Shown: piece by piece, positions 36,335 through 43,853 of the stretch
Position numbering within the stretch: position 1 is the stretch's first letter
How the letters are laid out: each line of letters starts with the position of its first letter
NCBI GenBank assembly: GCA_016873715.1
Contig: VGWF01000006.1
Location: forward strand, 1-64,000
Direction: 5' to 3'
DNA length: 64,000 bases
DNA from: Lentisphaerota bacterium
GTDB lineage: Bacteria > Verrucomicrobiota > Kiritimatiellia > PWTM01
Program-made: the position numbers and the translations under genes
Notes under the pieces: model-generated
Databases searched by the model: none
What the model saw: the letters and a program-made list of their open reading frames with translations, nothing else
What the model was told of the DNA's origin: nothing

Positions 36335-37537
36335 GTGCCGGCATCCCATGCAAGAATAACCGTTTCCGGCGACAAACTCCTTGCCCATCCCCCGGGGGTT
36401 CCGCTACCGTCGCATCCGAAGTCCGCGGCGATCGGCCGTGGCCGCCCGCACAACGACGCCCCCAAAGACATTTACAGCGCCCGCGAGCGGGAGCGTCCGC
36501 TCGTGGAAGACCGTCCCCGCGTCACGTCGGATGAACGCTGGTTCCGGGCGGTGCAGGAGCAGTGGAAGACGGCCATCCTCGTCGCCATGCTGATCGCGCT
36601 TGCGGGAATCCTGCTGGGGGTGATCTATTACCAGCAACGGGTTCTCGCCAGGGCCCGGAACGCGGCGCAGGCCCTGCAACCTGTCGAACTCGCCCCCCAG
36701 GGAACCCACAACGCACCGCTGACCATCGATCCCGAGGGCCGGCTGGTGCTCGACGAGCTGGGCGACGTCGAGCCCGAGTCGCCCCCGCCCGGCGGCATCG
36801 CCGCCCTGACGCCGCACTGGGTCAAGCAGGCCGCGATCCACCTGCGCCGCGGCGAGCGGGCCTACGAGGATGGCGACTGGACCGGCGCGCGCCTCGCCTT
36901 CGAGGAGGTCCGCCGGATCCTCCCGGGCATCGAGCGGCTCGACGAGTCGATCGGCCTGTGCCACCTGCGCCTGAAGGACTACGAGAAGGCCGAGGCCGTC
37001 TTCGCCGCCCTCGTCGCCAAGCGGGCCGGCTCCGCACCGCTGCTGAACAACCTCGGCGTCGCGCAGATGGGACGGGAGCGGCGGGAGGACGCCGCCCGCA
37101 CGTTCGGCAAGGCCCTGACGGCCGATCCGGCCTACGGTCCGGCACGCCAGAACCTGGGTCTTCTTCACTACCGTTCGGGCGAGATGACCCGCGCCGCCGA
37201 GGTGCTCGCGGAGGTTGTCCGCCATTCACCGCAGAACGCCGAGGCCTCCCTGATGTACGCCGTCGCCCTGCTGAAGCTGAAGCGCTGGTCCGAGGCCGCC
37301 GGCGCGCTCGAGGAGGCCGCCCGCGTGACGCCCTCCGCGCCCGTCTTCTTCCGCCTCGCCGAGGCGAAGTCGCACACCGGCGGCGCGGACGATGCGATGA
37401 AGGCGCTCCAGCGCGGCGTGGATCTCGTCGACGCGAGCGCCGCCCTGCTCTGGATCAACCGGACCGAGTTCGACGCCCTCCGCGTCCGGACCGACTTCCA
37501 GAAGCTCGCCGCGGACCTCACCCAGGCCATCCGCTGA
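36335..37537 (+). CDS. TPR-repeat membrane-anchored protein
   Basis: TM segment TAILVAMLIALAGILLGVIYY; TPR-like LLNNLGVAQMGRERREDAARTFGKALTADPAYGPARQNLGLLHY. Start uncertain. Confidence 0.78.
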   Translation: MPASHARITVSGDKLLAHPPGVPLPSHPKSAAIGRGRPHNDAPKDIYSARERERPLVEDRPRVTSDERWFRAVQEQWKTAILVAMLIALAGILLGVIYYQQRVLARARNAAQALQPVELAPQGTHNAPLTIDPEGRLVLDELGDVEPESPPPGGIAALTPHWVKQAAIHLRRGERAYEDGDWTGARLAFEEVRRILPGIERLDESIGLCHLRLKDYEKAEAVFAALVAKRAGSAPLLNNLGVAQMGRERREDAARTFGKALTADPAYGPARQNLGLLHYRSGEMTRAAEVLAEVVRHSPQNAEASLMYAVALLKLKRWSEAAGALEEAARVTPSAPVFFRLAEAKSHTGGADDAMKALQRGVDLVDASAALLWINRTEFDALRVRTDFQKLAADLTQAIR

Positions 37538-37548
37538 GCCCGTGCCCG

Positions 37549-37591
37549 GTTCCCGGGTATCACGTTCCGGGTTTCGAGTCTCAGGTTTCCG
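37549..37591. repeat. Degenerate heptamer array (GTTCCGG/GTTTCGA/GTCTCAG/GTTTCCG)
   Basis: 7-bp periodic units in the convergent intergenic region. Confidence 0.6.
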
Positions 37592-37599
37592 CCCGGCCC

Positions 37600-39930
37600 T
37601 CACCTCAGGTCCAGGATCCACTCGGCGTCCGGCCGCTCAACGCGTACGCCGGCCGGAACGGCGGCGGCGAGGCCGAGGATCGAGTGGAAGCCATCGGGCG
37701 GCGGGCGGACGACGACGCGCGAGGCGAAGGTGGCGGCGATCCAGGCCGTGTCGCCGGCCCCGGGCTCGCGGTCGATGATCACGGCCGTCGCACCCGGGTC
37801 GAAGGGTCCCGTCGCCAGCGCCGCGCAGACCGGCGCCGCGGCCGGGCCCGCAAGAAGGACGGCCTGCGAGCCGCGCCCGATCCGCACGACGGCGGCGCCG
37901 TCGGACGCGCGGGCGTGGGCGCCTCGCGGATCCGGGTGGAACGCATCCCATGCCGCGCCGCCGGGCAGGACCCCGCCGCCGCCCGCGGCGAGGAGGCCGA
38001 CGTCGCGGCCTGCGGCGGTCCATTCGTCCACCATCGCGCGCACCATCCGCGAGCGGCCGGGATCGGCGGTCCGGCGGATCGCGCCGACCGGGATCCGCGC
38101 GAGGATCTCCGGCGCCGCGCCGGCGTGCGCGGCATCCGCCGCCGTCAGCCAGACGGCGCCGAGCCGGTCGACCCCGCGCGACCGGAGCCAGCGAATCGTC
38201 CGCGCGGACTTCCACGCGGGGCCCGGATCGATCAGCAGATCCCCGCCGCCGGGTCCGTCGACAAGGACCGCCGGGGCGAGGTCGGGCGGCGGGAGGATGA
38301 CGCGGACGCGGTCGTCGGTCGCGGCTCGCACGGCGCCGGCGATCCCGACCGCGGCGACGGCGCCCGCCAGCACGGCGCGGGGCCTGCCGCGCAGGACGAG
38401 CAGTCCGACGATCGCGCCGTAGGTCAGCGCGAGCGCCCAGCCCGGCGGCGCCTGGACGAAGGCGTGGCTGCCCGGCAGGCGGAAGAGCGCATCGATGGGC
38501 CCCGTCATCGCGGCGCAGAACGCGGCATTGGCGTGATTGAAGATCTCGGCGGCGACGCCGGACACCTGCCCGGTCACGAGCGAGAGGCAGCCCGTCAGCA
38601 CGATCAGGAACGAGCCGGGGACGACGAGGAGGTTCCCCGGCAGCGCCGCAACGGCGACCTGGTTGCCGAAGAAGGCGGAGAGCGGCGTCGAGACGAGCCA
38701 CGCGGCGGCCGACGTGGCGACGAGCCCCACGGCCCAGCGGGCCACGGCCCGGCCCGCGCGGACCGCCCGGGTGGCGGAGGCATCGGTCTCGCGCGCCGGG
38801 ATCCAGGCGGCGAGCGGGCGGTGGACGACCGGCGCGAGCGCGACCAGCCCCGCGACGGCGACGAAGGAGAAGAGGAAGCCGGGGTCGGTCAGTTGGTCCG
38901 GACGGACGGCGAGGATGGCCAGCGCCGCGAGCGCCAGCGCGGAAGGCACGTCCGGCCGCCGGCGCACAAGCGGCGCCGCCCAGTAGGCCGAGGCCATCAG
39001 CAGCGCGCGGACGGCGCTGGACGCCGCCCCGGTGGCGAGCGTGTAGAGGGTCAGCAGGGGGATCAGGCCCAGGGCCCACGCCGGACGCGGAAGGCCGGCG
39101 GTGCGCAGCACGGCGAGGAGGACGAGGCAGAGGATGCCGACGTGAAGCCCGGAGATCGCGAAGATGTGGCCCGTTCCCGTCCGCATGAACGACTCGCGGA
39201 CCGCCTCGGGGATGTCCTCGCGATAGCCGAGCACGAGGGCGGCGACGACGCCCGCGCCCGCGGGCCAGTCCTCGACGCCGCGCGAGAGCAGGCGTCGGCT
39301 GGCCTCGCGCCGCGCGTAGCACCAGCGCAGCAGGGGACTCCCGCCGCCCGTGGCCAGCCGCTCCGCGGCGCCGGCGGCGACGTCCATCGCCAGGTCGCCC
39401 CGCATCGGGTCGACGCCGCAGACGGCGCTCATCCGCCAGCGGTCGCCGTAGGCCGGCGGGGGCATCCCGGACGCCAGGGCGAGCCGTACGCGGACCCGGC
39501 CGGTGGCCGTCCGCCACCCGGGCCCGGTGTGACGCAGGGCCTCGACCCGGCCCTCGAAGGTCCAGGTCTCGCGGTCGTCTCGAAACGACGGCAGCCGCGA
39601 CGGCGCGCCGGCCGCCGAGACGACCGCGTCGACCTGTTCGCGCGGACGGGTGAGGCAGCGGCGGATGTCGAGGGCCGGGCGCCCCGGCGTCGCGAGCAGC
39701 CCGTGCGCGAGGCCGGCGGCGAGGACCGCGGCCTGGAGGAGCGGCGTGGAGACGGCCGTGTGCCGGACGGCGGCGCCGGCGGCTACGAGGAGCGCCGCGA
39801 CCGCAAGGGACGCACCCGCCGGCGTCCCCGGCCACGCGAGGGCGGCGGCCATGCCGGCGATGAACAGGAGGGCGATGCCGACGAGCGGGCGTCGGACGGG
39901 CACGGACGGCTGAACGCTCAGCGGCTCCAT
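37600..39930 (-). CDS. comEC: ComEC/Rec2 family competence protein
   Basis: Many TMs; GTGHIFAISGLHVGILCLVL; ASSAVRALLMASAYW; C-terminal metallo-beta-lactamase-like region. Confidence 0.9.
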   Translation of the reverse strand: MEPLSVQPSVPVRRPLVGIALLFIAGMAAALAWPGTPAGASLAVAALLVAAGAAVRHTAVSTPLLQAAVLAAGLAHGLLATPGRPALDIRRCLTRPREQVDAVVSAAGAPSRLPSFRDDRETWTFEGRVEALRHTGPGWRTATGRVRVRLALASGMPPPAYGDRWRMSAVCGVDPMRGDLAMDVAAGAAERLATGGGSPLLRWCYARREASRRLLSRGVEDWPAGAGVVAALVLGYREDIPEAVRESFMRTGTGHIFAISGLHVGILCLVLLAVLRTAGLPRPAWALGLIPLLTLYTLATGAASSAVRALLMASAYWAAPLVRRRPDVPSALALAALAILAVRPDQLTDPGFLFSFVAVAGLVALAPVVHRPLAAWIPARETDASATRAVRAGRAVARWAVGLVATSAAAWLVSTPLSAFFGNQVAVAALPGNLLVVPGSFLIVLTGCLSLVTGQVSGVAAEIFNHANAAFCAAMTGPIDALFRLPGSHAFVQAPPGWALALTYGAIVGLLVLRGRPRAVLAGAVAAVGIAGAVRAATDDRVRVILPPPDLAPAVLVDGPGGGDLLIDPGPAWKSARTIRWLRSRGVDRLGAVWLTAADAAHAGAAPEILARIPVGAIRRTADPGRSRMVRAMVDEWTAAGRDVGLLAAGGGGVLPGGAAWDAFHPDPRGAHARASDGAAVVRIGRGSQAVLLAGPAAAPVCAALATGPFDPGATAVIIDREPGAGDTAWIAATFASRVVVRPPPDGFHSILGLAAAVPAGVRVERPDAEWILDLR

Positions 39931-40730
39931 GCGGCGAAGGGGTCCAGCAGCCGGTGCGCCCCGGCGTTGCGCGCGCCGCGGAACGCGGTCTCCACGTAGG
40001 CCACGGCCTCCCGCGCGGCTGCAGCCAGCGGAAGGCCCCGGGCAAGGCCCGCCGCGATCGCGGCGGAGAACGTGCAGCCGGCGCCGTGGGGGCTCGGCCC
40101 CTCGGCGCGCGAGGCCTCGAAGACCTCCACGGAGGCGCCGTCGCACAGGACGTTCGCGATCCGCGCCCCCGGGCGGTGCCCCCCCTTGACGATCGCGGCC
40201 ACGCCGAGGCGCCGGGCGAGGTCCCGGGCGACGTCGCGCAGGTCGTCGGCGGCGCCGACCGGCCGTCCCAGCAGGAGGGCGGCCTCGTCGAGGTTCGGGG
40301 TGACCACGCGCGCGAGGGGGACGATCCGCCCGGTCATCGCCGCGAGTCCGTCCGGCGCCAGCAGCGGGGCGCCGCTGGCCGCGACCATGACGGGATCCAC
40401 GACGACCGACGGGATGCGCCGGCGGACGAGGGCGCCGGCGACGGCGTCCATGATGGCGGCCGAGAAGAGCATGCCCGTCTTGGCGGCGGCGACCGGGAAG
40501 GCGTCCGCCACGGCATCGATCTGCGCGGCAACGAGGTCGGGGTCGATGGCCCCGACGGCCGACACGCCCCCCGGGTTCTGCGCGGTGACGCAGGTCAGCG
40601 CGGTGGCGCCGAAGACCCCGAGGGCGGAGAACGCGCGCAGATCGGCCTGGATTCCGGCCCCTCCGCCGCTGTCCGATCCTGCGATGGAGAGGGCGACGGG
40701 CCACGGTCCGGACGGGTGTGCGGGCTGCAT
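39918..40730 (-). CDS. thiD: Hydroxymethylpyrimidine/phosphomethylpyrimidine kinase
   Basis: VALSIAGSDSGGGAGIQADLRAFSALGVFGATALTCVTAQN; VVDPVMVAASGAPLL; GAGCTFSAAIAAGLARG. Confidence 0.94.
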   Translation of the reverse strand: MQPAHPSGPWPVALSIAGSDSGGGAGIQADLRAFSALGVFGATALTCVTAQNPGGVSAVGAIDPDLVAAQIDAVADAFPVAAAKTGMLFSAAIMDAVAGALVRRRIPSVVVDPVMVAASGAPLLAPDGLAAMTGRIVPLARVVTPNLDEAALLLGRPVGAADDLRDVARDLARRLGVAAIVKGGHRPGARIANVLCDGASVEVFEASRAEGPSPHGAGCTFSAAIAAGLARGLPLAAAAREAVAYVETAFRGARNAGAHRLLDPFAAWSR

Positions 40731-40874
40731 GGGGCGACGGTAGCCGGGCGCCCCCCGGCCGCCAAGCACGAAGGGGGGGGTCACTTTGCGATTGCGCCCG
40801 GCGCCCGTTTCGGGTTCATTATCCACCGTACGACCGGGGCGTTCCTGACCGGGCGCCGCTCGGGGGGCATTGCG

Positions 40875-41729
40875 ATGGGCAAGGTACTGCGAATTTTTCT
40901 GATCCTGCTGTTCCTTCTGGGGATCGGCGCCCTGACGCTCGAGTACTTCAACTACTCGAAGCGCGTGGAGCTGACGAAGCGCCAGGCCACGCTCGAGGCG
41001 GGCCTGGTCCGCGTCTCGGGGAAGGTGAACGCGCCCCGCGACCCCTACATCGAGGCGATCTCGAACGGCGTCGACGCCGCCGCGCTCGGCGCCACCGCGA
41101 CGATGGGCGCGCAGATCGCGGTCCTGCAGTCCAACACCGTCGCCCGCTACGAGCAGCTCTACACGACGAAGGACGACCTCAAGAAGACGCGCGACGAACT
41201 CACCAAGACGCAGCAGGAGCTCGCGCAGACCAAGCAGGAACTCGACACCGCGCGCCAGGAGATCGCCTCGCTCAACGAGAAGCTGACGAAGAAGGAGGCG
41301 GAGATCGCCCAGGCGCAGCAGAAGATCGGCGAGCTGGAGAACCAGGTCACCGAGCTCAAGCGGCAGGTCGAGGACTTCGGCGTCCAGATCGCCAAGCTCG
41401 AGGGCGACAAGAAGAAGATGCTCGAGGAGAAGAAGCGCCTCGAGGACGCCCTCGCGCCCTTCCTCCCGCCCCCGCTGCCGGACAAGGATCTCGCCCGCGG
41501 GCTGAACGGCCAGATCGTGCTCGTCGACCCGGAATGGAACTTCGTCGTGCTCGACATCGGCAAGCTGCAAGGCCTGCAGAAGAACACGCAGATGCTCGTC
41601 CACCGCGGCGAGGAACTCGTCGGCAAGATCCGCGTGTCGGACGTGCGCGACCAGATGTCCGTCGGCGATATCGAGCGGGCGTGGGTCGCGACGCCGCTTC
41701 AGCCGGGCGACCGGGTGTTCATCCAGTAA
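40875..41729 (+). CDS. Membrane-anchored coiled-coil protein, paralog 1
   Basis: MGKVLRIFLILLFLLGIGALTLEYF; long heptad coiled coil; C-terminal WNFVVLDIGKLQGLQKNTQMLVHRGEELVGKIRVSDV. Confidence 0.85.
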   Translation: MGKVLRIFLILLFLLGIGALTLEYFNYSKRVELTKRQATLEAGLVRVSGKVNAPRDPYIEAISNGVDAAALGATATMGAQIAVLQSNTVARYEQLYTTKDDLKKTRDELTKTQQELAQTKQELDTARQEIASLNEKLTKKEAEIAQAQQKIGELENQVTELKRQVEDFGVQIAKLEGDKKKMLEEKKRLEDALAPFLPPPLPDKDLARGLNGQIVLVDPEWNFVVLDIGKLQGLQKNTQMLVHRGEELVGKIRVSDVRDQMSVGDIERAWVATPLQPGDRVFIQ

Positions 41730-41742
41730 CGGGGATTCGATC

Positions 41743-42594
41743 ATGGGCAAGGTACTTCGCTTCTTCGTGATCCTGCTCTTCCTGATGGCGGCCGCGGCCG
41801 TCTGGCTGGAGTACACGCTCTTCCAGAGGCGCGTGGAGCGGAAGACCAGCGTCCAGACGCTGGAGAAGGCGGTGATGGACATCGCCCAGACCCTCACCGC
41901 GCCGAAGGAACCCTACATCGAGGCGATCGACCAGAAGATCAGCCAGAACGGCCTGATGAACTCGGCGACGATGGGCACCCAGCTCCGCGTCCTCGAGACC
42001 CTCGCCGACAACCGCTACGAGCAGCTCTTCACGACCAAGGACGACCTGAAGAAGACGCAGGACGAGCTCTCGAAGACGCAAGCCGAGCTTGCGCAGACCA
42101 AGCAGGACCTCGACACCGCCCGCAAGGAGATCGCCTCGCTCAACGAGCGGATCACCCAGAAGGAGACGGAGCTGGCGGGCCTGCAGCAGAAGATCGGCGC
42201 GATCGAGACGCAGATGGCCGAGCTCAACCGGACGATCGAGGACCGCAAGGCGCAGATCGCGAAGATCGAGGCCGAGAAGACCGAGATCAACGACGAGAAC
42301 CAGCGCCTCGAGGTCGAGCTGGCCCGCTACCTGAACGACCCGAACATCGTCAAGCAGATGCCGAAGGGCCTCAGCGGCAAGATCGTCGTCGTGAACCCCG
42401 ACTGGAACTTCGTCGTGCTCGACATCGGCACCCAGGAAGGCCTCGTGAACAACGCGTACATGCTCGTGCACCGCGCCGACCAGTTGATCGGCCGGGTGCG
42501 GATCACGAACGCGCAGGCACACATGGCGATCGCGGACATCCAGAACGACTGGGTCTCCGCCCCGCTGCAGGAGGGCGACCGTGTTCTTTATTAG
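41743..42594 (+). CDS. Membrane-anchored coiled-coil protein, paralog 2
   Basis: MGKVLRFFVILLFLMAAAAVWLEY; same coiled coil and C-terminal WNFVVLDIGTQEGLVNNAYMLVHRADQLIGRVRITNA. Confidence 0.85.
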   Translation: MGKVLRFFVILLFLMAAAAVWLEYTLFQRRVERKTSVQTLEKAVMDIAQTLTAPKEPYIEAIDQKISQNGLMNSATMGTQLRVLETLADNRYEQLFTTKDDLKKTQDELSKTQAELAQTKQDLDTARKEIASLNERITQKETELAGLQQKIGAIETQMAELNRTIEDRKAQIAKIEAEKTEINDENQRLEVELARYLNDPNIVKQMPKGLSGKIVVVNPDWNFVVLDIGTQEGLVNNAYMLVHRADQLIGRVRITNAQAHMAIADIQNDWVSAPLQEGDRVLY

Positions 42595-42709
42595 GCTGAT
42601 GGGGATTCTCGTCGTGCTGGCGACGCTGTGCTTCGGCGGGCAGATCACGCTCCAAGTGCTGGAGCTGAAGAGCTACGAGGCGCCGCCGTCGGTGTGGCCG
42701 CCCAAGTAG
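42581..42709 (+). CDS. Small single-TM microprotein (42 aa; alternative ATG at 42599 gives 36 aa)
   Basis: Manual translation MFFIRLMGILVVLATLCFGGQITLQVLELKSYEAPPSVWPPK; GTG start overlaps end of upstream gene; below ORF-track length cutoff. Confidence 0.6.
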   Translation: MFFIRLMGILVVLATLCFGGQITLQVLELKSYEAPPSVWPPK

Positions 42710-42721
42710 GAATCCGTATCC

Positions 42722-42898
42722 GTGAGCGTGCGCCGCGTCATCCTCGGCCTGTTCGCCGCCGCGTCCCTGGCGCTGGCCGGGGCGGGGTGCGCGACGACCG
42801 ACGACCCCGACGCCGAATCCGACATCCCCTGGAACCGGCAGGAGTCCTGGGAAGGCCAGCTCCTCATGCCCGGCAGCATGATGCCCGGGCAGTACTGA
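42722..42898 (+). CDS. Small lipoprotein (58 aa)
   Basis: Manual translation (GTG start) MSVRRVILGLFAAASLALAGAGCATTDDPDAESDIPWNRQESWEGQLLMPGSMMPGQY; lipobox-like LAGAGC. Confidence 0.65.
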   Translation: MSVRRVILGLFAAASLALAGAGCATTDDPDAESDIPWNRQESWEGQLLMPGSMMPGQY

Positions 42899-42917
42899 TC
42901 CCGTCCGCCGGCCGGGG

Positions 42918-43181
42918 TCAGTGCCCGAAGACCATCTTCTTGACGTCGACGCCGGCGACGGCCTTCAGCCCCTTCTCCAACGCCGCGATCTCCTTCGGGG
43001 CGCCGACAACCTCGATCAGGATCAGCCCGTTCGGGGAGCAGTAGGACTCGTCCGCATCGTGCAGCCCCAGCCGGGTCTTGATCTGGCAGCCGTGCTGCGT
43101 GAACAGGTGCTGGACCCGCTCCGCCCGCTTCACGCGGTCGGTGATGTGGACACCCAGGATCACATGCTTGCGCTCGCTCAT
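42918..43181 (-). CDS. TM1266-like (iron-only hydrogenase system regulator family) small ACT/NikR-like protein
   Basis: MSERKHVILGVHITDRVKRAERVQHLFTQHGCQIKTRLGLHDADESYCSPNGLILIEVVG. Confidence 0.72.
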   Translation of the reverse strand: MSERKHVILGVHITDRVKRAERVQHLFTQHGCQIKTRLGLHDADESYCSPNGLILIEVVGAPKEIAALEKGLKAVAGVDVKKMVFGH

Positions 43182-43245
43182 GGCCCACCTCCGCTTGGAT
43201 ACCCGCCGCACTGGAAGCCTGAAACGCGGAACCGAACCCCTCCGC

Positions 43246-43686
43246 CTACATCGCCCCGCCGATGTACTTCTCGAGGTTGCGGATCATCTGCCCGCGCTCC
43301 TCGACGAGGTGGCGGACGACGTCCCGCATCGAGATCAGCCCGATCACCTCCCGCCCCTTCATGACGGGCAGGTGCCGGATGTGCCGGTCCGTCATCACGG
43401 CCAGGCAGTCCTCGACCGACCGGTCGGCATCCGTCGTGACGAGGTCGGACGTCATCACGTCGCCCACCTTCACCTGCCTCGGGGACTTCTCGGCCAGCAG
43501 GACCTTCTTGAAGCAGTCGCGCTCGGAGAAGATGCCGGCCGGAGCGCCCGCGGCGTCGCGCACGAGCACCGCGCCGATCCGGTGCTGGGTCATCAGCCCG
43601 ACCGCGTCGAACACGGTGGTCTCGGGCCCCACGCTGACCGTGTTGACCTGCTTGGCTTCGATCAGCTTCGTCACCGGCGTATTCAT
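43246..43686 (-). CDS. CBS-domain pair protein
   Basis: Two CBS motifs: DAVGLMTQHRIGAVLVRDAAGAPAGIFSERD and DCLAVMTDRHIRHLPVMKGREVIGLISMRDVV. Confidence 0.92.
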   Translation of the reverse strand: MNTPVTKLIEAKQVNTVSVGPETTVFDAVGLMTQHRIGAVLVRDAAGAPAGIFSERDCFKKVLLAEKSPRQVKVGDVMTSDLVTTDADRSVEDCLAVMTDRHIRHLPVMKGREVIGLISMRDVVRHLVEERGQMIRNLEKYIGGAM

Positions 43687-43853
43687 GCAACGACTCCCGA
43701 GGTTCGGCGCCCGGCGCGCACCCTGCGCGGCGGCTGCGGCGGCGATTCTACCCGCGCACCCGCGCGCGGCTCAACGAGAAACCCTCCGGCCCGGACACTC
43801 CCCGCGCCGGAAGCGCCCCCCCTCTCGCCCTCCGCGTCCTCCATCGTCCACCC

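Noticed and set aside
40731-40874. TPP riboswitch upstream of thiD
   Set aside because: No CUGAGA / ACCUGAU-type THI box recognised in the upstream region.
43214-43241. Heptamer array downstream of the CBS gene
   Set aside because: Only about three degenerate units; periodicity too weak to claim.
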